Assembly: GCF_041751335.1 (NCBI RefSeq)
Contig: NZ_JBGSXS010000231.1
Coordinates: 15,385 to 79,384, forward strand
Source: Aquiflexum sp041751335
GTDB taxonomy: Bacteria; Bacteroidota; Bacteroidia; Cytophagales; Cyclobacteriaceae
Reading direction: 5' to 3'
Length of the DNA: 64,000 bases
Shown here: piece after piece, positions 44,421-53,429 of the stretch
How positions within the stretch are numbered: position 1 is the stretch's first letter
Layout: every line of letters starts with the position of its first letter
Notes under the pieces: model-generated
Database searches by the model: none
What the model saw: the letters and a program-made list of their open reading frames with translations, nothing else
What the model was told of the DNA's origin: nothing
Position numbers and translations under genes: made by a program

Positions 44421-45188
44421 TCAAAAATCCTTTTTCCTAAAAACCCGCATCGCCACTAACAATGGCCAAAGCATCCAAATCAACATCATCGCTGAAGAGA
44501 GTAATATACCTTTTGCCGATCCGAAGAAATTCTGGAAAAAGGCTCCGGTATATCCCATGAGTGCGGAGATATCCAACTGCATCAACATGATAATTCGCCC
44601 AAGGTCAACAGGATTGAAGAAGACCAATCCTAAAGTGGTTTTTTCCAACGGGTAATCAGCCAAACTATAAATCAGGTACAGGACAAGTCCATCATAGATC
44701 AACGAGAAATAAATCCAAAATGATAAGCTGATACCAATGGCCTTGGCCTTGTCTCGGGTTAGTACCGATGCAAGAAAAGCCAATCCTGCAAAGACTACGC
44801 TGAGGGCTATTCCTATGCCTAATAAGATGAGAACAGTGCTGTCTGCACCCCATATTACCATGGGAATTCCAAATCCAACCACGATAGCTGCACTGAGCAT
44901 GATGATCACTGCCAAAACCTGACTCAAAAAAACATCACGTCTCTTAACAGGTTGCGCAAGCATCAGCTCGGTGAATTCCAGGTTATTGAAAAAATGTGTG
45001 GTAGCAAATACCGCAGCTATCAAGGGGACAATCATCAACATGATATTAAGTAAACTTAAAGAGACCTTACTCATGTCCTCGGATACCTGATAGATGGAAA
45101 CGGCCACCAAAACCATAAAGATGGTATATAGTATCGCAAACCTACTTTTCACGATATCATAAAGCGAATATTTCAGTAACTTAAACAT
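44421..45188 (-). CDS. nosY: NosY-type ABC permease
   Basis: The 255-residue protein has about six membrane helices in the ABC-2 arrangement (LLNIMLMIVPLIAAVFATTHFF, given by position 45-66; LAQPVKRRDVFLSQVLAV; SVLTRDKAKAIGISLSFWIY). It is the permease of the NosFY exporter thought to supply sulfur for the CuZ centre of NosZ. It overlaps the nosF gene by 8 bp and closes the operon. The gene name rests on context with nosZ, nosL, nosD and nosF. Confidence 0.88.
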   Translation of the reverse strand: MFKLLKYSLYDIVKSRFAILYTIFMVLVAVSIYQVSEDMSKVSLSLLNIMLMIVPLIAAVFATTHFFNNLEFTELMLAQPVKRRDVFLSQVLAVIIMLSAAIVVGFGIPMVIWGADSTVLILLGIGIALSVVFAGLAFLASVLTRDKAKAIGISLSFWIYFSLIYDGLVLYLIYSLADYPLEKTTLGLVFFNPVDLGRIIMLMQLDISALMGYTGAFFQNFFGSAKGILLSSAMMLIWMLWPLLVAMRVFRKKDF

Positions 45189-45924
45189 GGCTCAAATCAG
45201 TTATTTTCTTCTTTTTTTTTAAACTCCATTCCATCAATCTGGCTATGGCTGTTGAGAATTTTTCTTCTCCTGTGATATCCTTTAGGCTGTTAATGGTATC
45301 ATTGAAGAAGACTTCTCCCTCGTTGATATAGATGGCATGATCTTTCAGTTCATCCAATTCACTGAGAATGTGGGAGGTGATCAAGATGAGTTTGCCGGCA
45401 TCCCGTTCTTTTTTGATTTTATTTTTCAAGGTTTCTACCGCCATCGGGTCAAGACCTGCAGTGGGTTCATCCAAGATCAGAATATCAGCCTTGAACATAA
45501 ACGCAAGCGCAGCACTTACCTTTTGACGGGTTCCGCCACTCAGCGTATGCATGGGTTTGTCCATGGTTTTGTCAAGCCCAAATGCTTCTATCAGGTCAAG
45601 GTCATAATCTTTGATTCCAGGTCTCATGTCCTGCATCATGCTAAATAGTTGCCCAATTCTGATATTGTCAGGGTATCTTCCTATTTGAGGCATATATCCG
45701 ATTTTCGCCCGGTAAGCAAAATTCCCTTTGATAGATTCACCCTTGACAAATACTTCACCTGAATGGGGAATGACCATACCAAGGATTATTTTGATCATGG
45801 TTGTTTTTCCGGAACCGTTTGGTCCCATCAATGCATAACTTTTGCCTGATTCAAACTCCAGATTGAAATCTTTCAGAACTTCAAGTTTGCCGAATTTTTT
45901 ATGGATGTTTCGTACCGAAATCAT
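45181..45924 (-). CDS. nosF: NosF-type ABC ATPase
   Basis: This 247-residue ATPase carries Walker A (GPNGSGKTT), Q-loop (YMPQIGRYP), signature LSGGTRQKVSAALAF and Walker B/D-loop LILDEPTAGLDP. It drives NosY for maturation of nitrous-oxide reductase. Its start overlaps nosD by 26 bp and its end overlaps nosY by 8 bp, so the three are translationally coupled. The H-loop is TSH in ITSHILSEL. It is a complete protein. Confidence 0.9.
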   Translation of the reverse strand: MISVRNIHKKFGKLEVLKDFNLEFESGKSYALMGPNGSGKTTMIKIILGMVIPHSGEVFVKGESIKGNFAYRAKIGYMPQIGRYPDNIRIGQLFSMMQDMRPGIKDYDLDLIEAFGLDKTMDKPMHTLSGGTRQKVSAALAFMFKADILILDEPTAGLDPMAVETLKNKIKKERDAGKLILITSHILSELDELKDHAIYINEGEVFFNDTINSLKDITGEEKFSTAIARLMEWSLKKKKKITDLSHV

Positions 45925-47140
45925 AAGGGTTCATTTTAGGAGTGTTGTCTAACATATTTTCAGGAGTAATGGAAGGAATGACTTTTTCCATTCTGTCCAA
46001 AAGAGTTACCATAAAACTTCTCCAGAGTATTACAGCTGAGGGTATTTTTTCGACGATGACGCTAAAAAGGTTAATGGGTCGGTATGGAATATCACCGATT
46101 TTGTCTTTGTCCAAATCATACCCCTCGTATTTGTCCCAATAATTGTTCTGAAGTTTGTTCAAAACCAAACTCCCATTGGTGCTGATATCAAAAGTGTTGG
46201 CGAAGAAGTTATTGGCTTCAAAAGTATTTTGATCACAGCTTGCCATCAACTTAATGGCCCAGCCATTGGCATTGAAAGTATTGTTTTCGAAAAGGGTCCT
46301 GCTACTTCCTTCCATATAAATACCAATCGTGTTTTTACGGAAGATATTGCCGACAACTTCACTGTCGCTGATATCTTTGAGCAGGATACCATAAGAACTT
46401 GGACCCTCATTTTCTTCAAAAATATTTTCTTTCATCAGTACATTTTTAGTGTACATGACGGCTACTCCGGCACCATTTTTCTTGAAAGTGTTTCTGATAT
46501 AGCTATTATTATGTGAAAACATAAAATGTAGACCATATCTGTTATTTTCTTCTATGAAATTACCTTGACTGACAGTGTTGGTGACAAACTCTAGGTAAAT
46601 TCCGTCCCGGTGTCCTTTCACATAATTCTTTTCGATATGCGAGTCTTTACATTTCCAGAGGTGGATACCATTTCCGGTTTGGTATTCTTTCTCTGCAGTT
46701 GAAACCAAATGATTATTTGTGATAGTCATGTTGGAAGAATTAGAAAAATGAAGACCAAAAAAGGTGTTTTCCAATTGCACGTTATCCACACTGCAATATT
46801 TTGAATCAAAAAACTTGATTCCAGCAGAGTCTTCCATATTGGATTTTCCGGTGTTGATGATTTTGATACCCTTAATGTGAATATTTTCACCGGCTACCAA
46901 AAATATATTCCCCTTATCTTGCCCATCAATGATTGGGTACGATTCACCCAAAATGGTCAAAGGTTTTCTGATGACTATTTCATTTTCCTGATATATTCCG
47001 GCACTCAAAAGCAAAGTATCCCCATCAGCAGCCTTATCTACCACTTCTTGTATAGATTGCCCTTGCTTAAGTCGGATAGTCTTCGCACCCGATGGAAAAG
47101 CCATCAGGAATGTTAGTATCAATGTGATTATAACTTTCAT
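45899..47140 (-). CDS. nosD: NosD-type periplasmic copper/CuZ maturation protein
   Basis: The 413-residue protein has a signal peptide (to about AFPSGAKT) and a parallel beta-helix made of repeated NxxxxNxI rungs (LENTFFGLHFSNSSNMTITN, YVKGHRDGIYLEFVTNTVSQ, IGIYMEGSSRTLFENNTFNA), the CASH fold of NosD. NosD is needed with NosF and NosY for CuZ assembly. The last 40 residues (LDRMEKVIPSITPENMLDN) are helical. The gene is separated from nosL by a 328-bp repeat-rich gap. Confidence 0.9.
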   Translation of the reverse strand: MKVIITLILTFLMAFPSGAKTIRLKQGQSIQEVVDKAADGDTLLLSAGIYQENEIVIRKPLTILGESYPIIDGQDKGNIFLVAGENIHIKGIKIINTGKSNMEDSAGIKFFDSKYCSVDNVQLENTFFGLHFSNSSNMTITNNHLVSTAEKEYQTGNGIHLWKCKDSHIEKNYVKGHRDGIYLEFVTNTVSQGNFIEENNRYGLHFMFSHNNSYIRNTFKKNGAGVAVMYTKNVLMKENIFEENEGPSSYGILLKDISDSEVVGNIFRKNTIGIYMEGSSRTLFENNTFNANGWAIKLMASCDQNTFEANNFFANTFDISTNGSLVLNKLQNNYWDKYEGYDLDKDKIGDIPYRPINLFSVIVEKIPSAVILWRSFMVTLLDRMEKVIPSITPENMLDNTPKMNPYDFGTKHP

Positions 47141-47468
47141 TTTACTGTGGTTTATTTTTTAGAACCAAAGCCTGCCCCGAGTATCGGGGAACCAAGAATC
47201 AAGAACTGAGAGCCGAGAAACGAGAGCCGAGAAGCGAGAGCTGGGGTAAATTCCAGTTAAACCCAATACTAACCCACGTACTCCTTAAGAGATTGCCACG
47301 TCGCACGATGAACTACCCTAATTATAAAGGTTACTAGAAGTGCTCCTCGCAATGACGCCCTTGGATCCCCCTTCATCCTTTCTCCTTCATCCCTTAACCT
47401 ACTGTCGACCCCTCATCCTTCATCTCTGATCCTACTACAATCTAAAATCTACAATCTAAAATCTACCC
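47141..47468. repeat. Repeat-rich gap between nosD and nosL
   Basis: There is no gene in these 328 bases. A hairpin CCCCGAGTATCGGGG is at 47175-47189, and an irregular word array of AGAGCCGAGAA and CAAGAA follows to about 47250. A unit starting AGAGATTGCCACGTCGC and ending GCTCCTCGCAATGACGC (47288-47358) resembles a common Bacteroidota intergenic repeat. It splits the nos operon, so nosDFY may have its own promoter or depend on read-through. Confidence 0.7.
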
Positions 47469-47900
47469 TTATTTAAACTGCGTCACCAATTCACCCCAGG
47501 CCAGATAGACACCACCGTGTTCTTTTTTATACTTCTTGAGTGTTTCATAATCTGAGAAAGCAATGATATTGCTGGCCATAGGGGTTTTGAAAGCTTCTGA
47601 TTTGAGGTAAAAGGAAATCTTGGCATCGGATAATGTTTCCGGTTGATCGTAATCTGTAGTTAGGATATGTTTGAGGTCTTGTTCATTGACCTCATCAGAT
47701 TCCAGAAAGGACATCAGGCAATTGACATCATCAAAGATGTATATCTTACCTTTTTGAGTGACCACTTCTGCACCATAATGCGGATCCATCAATTTCATTT
47801 TGCAATGATGACAGACATCCTCTCCATAATTGATAGCCCGCGGGTCTGCACTGCAACCAAAGAGGAGAGCGATTAAGAGAATGTTTATGAGATGTTTCAT
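47469..47900 (-). CDS. nosL: NosL copper lipoprotein
   Basis: I start at ATG 47900, which gives a clean lipoprotein signal (MKHLINILLIALLFGC, Cys16) and 143 residues; ATG 47912 adds four residues. NosL binds Cu(I) and helps NosZ maturation. The metal motif is CHHCKM (C30, C33, M35), followed by the family strands VVTQKGKIYIFDDVNCLMSF and ending with YLAWGELVTQF. It is part of the nos cluster on the minus strand, flanked by repeat arrays on both sides. Confidence 0.9.
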   Translation of the reverse strand: MKHLINILLIALLFGCSADPRAINYGEDVCHHCKMKLMDPHYGAEVVTQKGKIYIFDDVNCLMSFLESDEVNEQDLKHILTTDYDQPETLSDAKISFYLKSEAFKTPMASNIIAFSDYETLKKYKKEHGGVYLAWGELVTQFK

Positions 47901-48208
47901 TTTTTGAGACATGAGACGTTAGACATAAGATGTGAGATTGGAGAAATGAGAGCCGAGATGCGAGATGCGAGAGTTGAGATGCGAGAGCCGAGAGCCGAGA
48001 TGCGAGAGCCGAGATGTTAGAACCAAGAAACAAGAAACAAAGCCTGCACTGAGTATCGGGGAGTCAAGTAACAAAGCCCGCCCTGATTTCCGAGGAGCTA
48101 AGCTGACAGAACCGTGATAAATTCCAATTTAACCCCTTAGCTACTGTAGTTTAAATCTAAAATCTAAGATCTAAAATCTACAATCCTTCCTCCATCATCT
48201 TTTCTACT
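47901..48208. repeat. AGAGCCGAGA word array between nosL and the unknown nos gene
   Basis: The span 47905-48065 is a dense array of words such as GAGACGTTAGAC, GATGCGAGA and GAGAGCCGAGA, then CAAGAAACAAAG and GAGTATCGGGGAGTCAAG. The rest is AT-rich and ends in ATCTAAAATCTACAATC words. It carries no gene. Confidence 0.7.
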
Positions 48209-48787
48209 TCATCCTTTCTCTTTCCTCCTCCATTCCACCACTACCACCACTCCCATAATAAAAGCAGCACCGCCAAGTATCCAACCACCGATATCGGGTC
48301 CGGAATAGGCAAGGAAGTTTAGGAGTTCTTTGTATCCGATCAATGGTGGCTGATAGGCCATTCCAGGGACTTTTATGGCTGCTGTGGGGTCCAGATTATG
48401 TCCATAGTCATATCCCCAGAAATACATATCTACGAGAACTCCAATTCCCATTAGGACAATAAGCCCAAAAAAGGAATATACCATCCACCTCTTTGCAATG
48501 ATCGCAGATAGAATGCCAAATCCGATGATAACTCCAAAGACATAAATGAGGTAAGTGAATTCAGGAAACATTTCTACCCCAAAGTGCTTCATGCCTATAT
48601 AATGATTGACACCATTGATGATATTCACATCACCACTTAGCTTGTCAATCCATATTTTCATGTTCAGCCCCTCAGGATATTGTGGGGCCCAAAGACTGAT
48701 TTGCCAAAGTGGAGTGAAGTAGGCTGAGATCATCAGCAAGGAGGCCATCAAGACCAGAAATCGGTTTATTGGACTGATTGTTTTCAT
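48209..48787 (-). CDS. Unknown four-helix membrane protein of nos cluster
   Basis: The 192-residue protein has four predicted membrane helices (about 10-28, 78-98, 103-125, 165-185) and a periplasmic loop with HYIGMKHFGVEMFPE and WGYDYGHNLDP. I do not recognise a named family, but similar proteins sit just after nosZ in Bacteroidota clade II clusters as I remember them. His and Met residues in the loops might bind copper or haem, which is a guess. It lies between nosZ and nosL on the same strand. Confidence 0.72.
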   Translation of the reverse strand: MKTISPINRFLVLMASLLMISAYFTPLWQISLWAPQYPEGLNMKIWIDKLSGDVNIINGVNHYIGMKHFGVEMFPEFTYLIYVFGVIIGFGILSAIIAKRWMVYSFFGLIVLMGIGVLVDMYFWGYDYGHNLDPTAAIKVPGMAYQPPLIGYKELLNFLAYSGPDIGGWILGGAAFIMGVVVVVEWRRKEKG

Positions 48788-48802
48788 TTCTTTTTAGGTA
48801 AA

Positions 48803-48824
48803 CCGCCAACATTTCTGCTGGCGG
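48803..48824 (-). promoter_or_regulatory. Intercistronic hairpin after nosZ
   Basis: CCGCCAACA and TGCTGGCGG form a 9-bp stem (one mismatch) in the 54-bp gap between the nosZ stop and the next gene. It has no T run, so it may stabilise nosZ mRNA or reduce downstream expression rather than terminate. Confidence 0.5.
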
Positions 48825-48841
48825 TATTAGATGTTGAGCAA

Positions 48842-50806
48842 CTATTCTGCATCACCAGTTGAGAATTTTAAAGGAGTATTACTGCCAGCAGGGGATACCC
48901 TGATATACCCTTGCATTTCCTGATGCAGGGCTGAACAGAAATCAGTACAATAGAAGGGGAAAATTCCGACTCTATCCGGCACCCATTTCAGCGTAGCTGT
49001 TTCACCTGGCATTACAAGTAGTTCTGCGGTATTGGCTCCCTTCACTGCTAATCCGTGGGGAACGTCCCAATCCTGTTCCAGATTGGTCATGTGGAAGTAA
49101 ACCTCATCACCGACTCTTATCCCTTCGATATTATCAGGTCTGAAATTGGATCGAATACTAGTAAGGTAAATGTGGATCTTATTTCCATCTCTTTCTACTC
49201 GGGCATCGTTGATCCCTTTGAGGGCTCTTGGGTGGTTATTGTCCTCCATTTTGTAAAACTTCACCTGCTTGTCCATGATCAAAGATGCAGGAAATGCCTC
49301 GGCATAATGTGGTTCACCAATGGTAGGAAAATCAAGGAGAAGTTGCATTTTGTCTCCGGAAATATCATAAAGCTGTGCGGAATGTGCCAATTCAGGCCCT
49401 GTGGGTAGATATCTATCCTTGGTGATTTTATTGTAGGCAACCATGTATTTTCCATGAGGCTTGCCGGTTGGACCGCCGGGTATCATTAAGTGACCGACTG
49501 AATAATAGGTGGGTACCCGATCTACCACTTCCAGCGTTTCGATATTCCATTTTACAATTTCAGAGGATACAAACATAGAAGTGTAAGCAAATCCTTTACC
49601 GTCAAATTCAGTGTGCAAGGGGCCTAGTCCAGGCTTCTGTACTTCTCCGTGTAGCACAGATTCATACTTCAACACGGGCATTCCCTGCAATGGACCCTCA
49701 AAGTCCTCATCTTCAATTGCCTTCAACATCTTGGTAAATGAAAATACCGGAATAATTGCGGCTAATTTTCCACTGCCAATGATATATTCCCCTGTAGGAT
49801 CAGTATCAGTTCCGTGTGGAGATTTGGGACAAGGGATAAAATAAACAATGTCTTTCATCTCCGTTGGGTCAAGGACCAAAACCTCGTTCTTGATTGTGGA
49901 TACTCCTGTATGGGTATTTTCATCCCAAACATTATGGGCGTATTTCACACTTTGTTTCTTGCCTTTTCCTTGCTTGATATATTCTTCTGCTTTTTTCCAG
50001 TTGACAGCCATGATATAATCTTTGTCTTTTTGGGAGGCGTTGACTTCCAAAAGGGTATGCGCCATTTCAGTGTTATAAGTGGAGAAAAAGAACCAACCAT
50101 GGGACTTTTTCTTTCCTGCCCTTGCTAAATCAAAGTTAAAAGGGGGTGCCTCAATCTGGAAACTGAGGTCCATCTCACCGGTTTCAGGATCTACACTGAT
50201 GAAGCTGAGATGTCCTTTGAAGTTTTCTTTGTAAGTGGATATAGGCACGTCCCTGTTTTCATCCGCACCTGTGGGAACAGAGAATCTTGTACCTGCGACC
50301 ACGTACTCAGTGTTTTCTGTGATAAATGGAGAAGAGTGATTTCCTGCTGAGTTGGGTATTTCTATAATCTCAACAGTTTTGAAGGTAGTAAGGTCAACCC
50401 TTGCTATACGCGGCGTATTATTTGCGTTTCCAAATGCCCATCGAGCATCATGTTCAGCATTGGTAGTAGAAATCGCGATGTGGTGCAAATCATCCCAAGG
50501 AACAAAACCATTTGCAGTATTGAGCATTGGTTTGGTTTCTTCAGAAAAACCATATCCGTTTTCGGGGTGAACTGAAAATACCGGAAGTATCTTGAATACC
50601 CTTCCTGATGGTAGTCCTACGACTGACATCTGACCGTTAAATCCACCCGAAACTATATTGTAAAATTCATCATATTGTCCAGGCGGGACATATACTTTAC
50701 TGGCTGCATCACCGGAGATCGTACTTTGCGCTCCTTTTGGTTTACATCCATAGGCAAAAGACATTGCTATCGCAGCTCCTGCCAATAACCACATTCTTGT
50801 TTTCAT
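48842..50806 (-). CDS. nosZ: Nitrous-oxide reductase NosZ, clade II
   Basis: This 654-residue periplasmic copper enzyme reduces N2O to N2. The N-terminus is a Sec-type/lipoprotein-like signal (MKTRMWLLAGAAIAMSFAYG followed by Cys), not a twin-arginine one, which marks clade II. CuZ histidines lie in DDLHHIAIST and elsewhere in the seven-bladed propeller. The C-terminal cupredoxin domain has the CuA site FYCTDFCSALHQEMQGY (about residues 615-631). Typical clade II gene order follows. It is 23 bp downstream of the membrane/cytochrome fusion, in one operon. Confidence 0.95.
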   Translation of the reverse strand: MKTRMWLLAGAAIAMSFAYGCKPKGAQSTISGDAASKVYVPPGQYDEFYNIVSGGFNGQMSVVGLPSGRVFKILPVFSVHPENGYGFSEETKPMLNTANGFVPWDDLHHIAISTTNAEHDARWAFGNANNTPRIARVDLTTFKTVEIIEIPNSAGNHSSPFITENTEYVVAGTRFSVPTGADENRDVPISTYKENFKGHLSFISVDPETGEMDLSFQIEAPPFNFDLARAGKKKSHGWFFFSTYNTEMAHTLLEVNASQKDKDYIMAVNWKKAEEYIKQGKGKKQSVKYAHNVWDENTHTGVSTIKNEVLVLDPTEMKDIVYFIPCPKSPHGTDTDPTGEYIIGSGKLAAIIPVFSFTKMLKAIEDEDFEGPLQGMPVLKYESVLHGEVQKPGLGPLHTEFDGKGFAYTSMFVSSEIVKWNIETLEVVDRVPTYYSVGHLMIPGGPTGKPHGKYMVAYNKITKDRYLPTGPELAHSAQLYDISGDKMQLLLDFPTIGEPHYAEAFPASLIMDKQVKFYKMEDNNHPRALKGINDARVERDGNKIHIYLTSIRSNFRPDNIEGIRVGDEVYFHMTNLEQDWDVPHGLAVKGANTAELLVMPGETATLKWVPDRVGIFPFYCTDFCSALHQEMQGYIRVSPAGSNTPLKFSTGDAE

Positions 50807-50829
50807 TTTTGTTTGGGATTTATATTGGA

Positions 50830-52650
50830 TTAATTTATTGCGGCATCTTTGGTACCTGTTCTTTCAAGATCATTTTTGCGGAGAAATTCAAGGATATCTC
50901 TTGAATCCGCAACGGTGATATTCTGGTTGGGCATTCTGGTGAGGCATTCTTCCAAAAGCGCTTGAGCAACCGGATCTTCATCGAGCATCACCTCTACATT
51001 AGTGATCATGTTCATGATCCATTCAGGACGTCTTCTGTTAGTGACACCTTCAAATCCAGGCCCAACTAATCGCTTGTCATTGTATTGATGGCATGCTGTA
51101 CATTTCATGTCCAGAATTGCCTTGCCATTGTTTGCCATGGATTCGTCGATTCCTTCACCGAGATCTACATTTTTGATTTCACCGATACCCTTTGGGTCAG
51201 CGGGTTTCTCTGTTTCGGCACTTGGTGGGGTGTAGGAGCCCTGGTTTTCACCTCCTCCACCTCCACAACTGATCATCAGGAGTAATGCTGCTCCAAATGA
51301 CATGAGCATTGAAGTTTTCATAGTTTGTTTGTTTGTTGAAATTTGAGTTTTGGATTTTATTTGATTTAGAATCGGGATGGTTGAATATTTTCCTTGGTTT
51401 TTCACCATGCTGATCAAGAGTAATATCAATGCCAGTGGGAATAGGGTGGAGGAAAGGAATAAGAGGAGATGATATTGTGGGATAAATCCCATTTTGGCCC
51501 AAAGCAAGGTGCCCTGCCCCAATAAAAGGATTTCAGAACTGATAAATCCAAAGCTCAGAATGATCCAACCACATTTGGAGGGTCGGTTGGAGGGGAGCCA
51601 AAAATTTTTTACTGCAAGACCACCGATACCAAATGTAATGGCACCGAGCATCACCAAGTGAATAAATCCTATAACATACATTCTGATGTTAAAGGCCATC
51701 GTAGCCACTTCAGGAAGGACAAGGGCGCTCTGAATAAATGCTTTCGCTGCCAGACTCAAAACCCCTAGGTATATCATACCATCAATCCAATGGTTTGGGA
51801 TCTTCAAAAAATCAGAACTTAAGAATTTTGCAGATTTCAAAATCCAGAAATAGGCTATGCCTTGAAGCAGGACGCCAAGCGTATTGAAATAATAAAGACT
51901 TTCAATCGGTGTGCTCCAGGATACTGCCAGTGCATAAGTAAAGAATAAAGAAAGGTTGAGGATCAAAAAAGTGATTTTGCTGAGATTGACAGTAAACCCT
52001 TTTTGAATGGCATAGTGGACCAATAAGCCCAATAAAGCATAAACAAACCAGCCATTGAGCTGAAAGTGCAAAAACCACTGGACACTCATAAAATATAGCG
52101 GATGCAATCTTCCCAATGTTGCTGCGATAGGTGCTATTGCCCATAGCCCCAGAGTTGAAAGAACCATCCAATAGATACTATATTGAATTAATTTAACTGA
52201 AGCCTGGCTTTTAATTTTGGATATATCCTGTAAGAAAAAGTACGCAAAACAATAACTGACCAAAAGATGGATGGTGGAAAATGCAATGCTATATAATCCG
52301 TATCCCTGAAAAGGGAAACTCAACATCATACCAATGTTGGCGATTACAGCAAGAAATAATAGATTTCTGTAGATTTTAAGCCTTGTGATATCTTTTACAA
52401 ATGTGAATACAAGCGCACCTGAAAGTAGTAAATACCCCCATCCCAACAATGCCACATGGGAGTGGGCATGAAGCAGGTGTTTGTACTCAAAGTAGGGGAT
52501 CTCTCCGATGTGAAAGTATCGCATAGCCAACCCGAAAAACGAGGCCATCAAAAAGAAAATTACCGCCCAAATCATCCATGGTTTGGCCAAGACTTCCATC
52601 GGTCTGAAGGAAGTACTATTAGGGTCAATATGTGATTGGGCGGAATTCAT
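50830..52650 (-). CDS. Membrane protein fused in frame to a cytochrome c lipoprotein
   Basis: The 606-residue frame joins two units that I expect to be separate. Residues 1-430 are a polytopic protein (about 12 helices) with haem-copper-oxidase-like HLLHAHSHVALLGWGYLL and other His, typical of the membrane protein upstream of nosZ in Bacteroidota. From Met444 (ATG 51319-51321) comes a complete lipoprotein signal, MKTSMLMSFGAALLLMISC, a Gly-rich linker, and a cytochrome c with CTACH haem motif and axial Met in CLTRMPNQN. A tetranucleotide run (three ACAA units, about 51321-51335 on the plus strand) lies immediately before that Met, so a small indel could separate or join the frames. Both parts are likely electron donors to NosZ. 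Confidence 0.85.
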   Translation of the reverse strand: MNSAQSHIDPNSTSFRPMEVLAKPWMIWAVIFFLMASFFGLAMRYFHIGEIPYFEYKHLLHAHSHVALLGWGYLLLSGALVFTFVKDITRLKIYRNLLFLAVIANIGMMLSFPFQGYGLYSIAFSTIHLLVSYCFAYFFLQDISKIKSQASVKLIQYSIYWMVLSTLGLWAIAPIAATLGRLHPLYFMSVQWFLHFQLNGWFVYALLGLLVHYAIQKGFTVNLSKITFLILNLSLFFTYALAVSWSTPIESLYYFNTLGVLLQGIAYFWILKSAKFLSSDFLKIPNHWIDGMIYLGVLSLAAKAFIQSALVLPEVATMAFNIRMYVIGFIHLVMLGAITFGIGGLAVKNFWLPSNRPSKCGWIILSFGFISSEILLLGQGTLLWAKMGFIPQYHLLLFLSSTLFPLALILLLISMVKNQGKYSTIPILNQIKSKTQISTNKQTMKTSMLMSFGAALLLMISCGGGGGENQGSYTPPSAETEKPADPKGIGEIKNVDLGEGIDESMANNGKAILDMKCTACHQYNDKRLVGPGFEGVTNRRRPEWIMNMITNVEVMLDEDPVAQALLEECLTRMPNQNITVADSRDILEFLRKNDLERTGTKDAAIN

Positions 52651-52653
52651 TTA

Positions 52654-53376
52654 TCAGGAATTCATTTGGGTGTACAATTCAGTGGCTTTTGGAAACAGAA
52701 TGTTATTTTCCAAGTGGATATGGGTATGTAGGTCTGATTCAAATTCCTTGAGCATTTCAAATGCAACCCGGTATGTCTGACAGCCATCAGAAGGGGTTTT
52801 GTAACCATCACTCAATTTGGAAATGGTCCTGAATCTTTCCCCTTCAGTATCATGCTCATCTTCCATCATCCTAATTGGATTGTCAATATGACCAAAGTGT
52901 GGTTTTGAAAGTGGAAAGCCACTTTTTTCGGCCTCTTCCATGGCTTTGACATAAGGGAACAGTATCAGTTCCTCTTTTTTCATATGCGAAGTCAGGGCAT
53001 CGGAGGCAGCCATAAACTCATCCCGAATCTGAAATAATTCAGAGTGTCTTTCACCGTGGACTGTAGCTAGCTTCTGTAGATAAGCTTTCAAAGGAGGTAA
53101 TGCATTTTCGACATATTGATGATGGGTTTCAATAATATAATCTATCAATTTTGATAGACCGAAGTCTGTGTAATGGACCTCATCAGGAAGTACTGTTGCT
53201 TTTTGTAAATCCTCAGTGACTTCCTGTAGATTTGCTCCGTTTTTGCTACAAGCTTCCTGTAGACTGATACCACCTCTACAGCAGAAGTCGATTCCATATT
53301 TGGTGAATACTTTTGCGGTTTTAAAGTTTTCGGCAACTATGGCCCCTACTTTTCTATTTTCCAGTTCTTTGATCAT
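52654..53376 (-). CDS. Iron-sulfur cluster repair protein RIC/ScdA
   Basis: The 240-residue di-iron protein repairs Fe-S clusters damaged by nitric oxide or oxidants. The N-terminal ScdA_N domain has the CC pair FCCRGG (Cys32-33); the C-terminal hemerythrin-like domain has His/Glu ligands in ETHHQYVE, HMKKEELILFP, MEDEHDTEG and HIHLENNILFP. Position between the Rrf2 regulator and the nos genes fits a nitrogen-oxide stress role. Only 3 bp separate it from the membrane/cytochrome gene. A possible Rrf2 operator lies just upstream. Confidence 0.93.
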   Translation of the reverse strand: MIKELENRKVGAIVAENFKTAKVFTKYGIDFCCRGGISLQEACSKNGANLQEVTEDLQKATVLPDEVHYTDFGLSKLIDYIIETHHQYVENALPPLKAYLQKLATVHGERHSELFQIRDEFMAASDALTSHMKKEELILFPYVKAMEEAEKSGFPLSKPHFGHIDNPIRMMEDEHDTEGERFRTISKLSDGYKTPSDGCQTYRVAFEMLKEFESDLHTHIHLENNILFPKATELYTQMNS

Positions 53377-53394
53377 GATTTTGAGATTTATATT

Positions 53395-53412
53395 AAGACT
53401 ATTTTATCCTTT
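53395..53412 (-). promoter_or_regulatory. Candidate Rrf2 operator upstream of ric
   Basis: AAGACTATTTTATCCTTT (plus strand) lies 18 bp upstream of the ric start codon. It shares AAGAC-N6-ATC-(C)TTT with the site upstream of the Rrf2 gene at 53902-53919. Two sites alone make this a hypothesis. Confidence 0.35.
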
Positions 53413-53429
53413 ATTAAATTAAATTTTTT

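Noticed and set aside
44356..44655. 99-codon plus-strand ORF after the PIN toxin
   Set aside because: Most of it is antisense to the nosY 3' end; composition is typical of a shadow frame.
47905..48065. Possible CRISPR array
   Set aside because: The units are short words of 8-12 bases with irregular order, without fixed repeats and spacers, and no cas genes are near.
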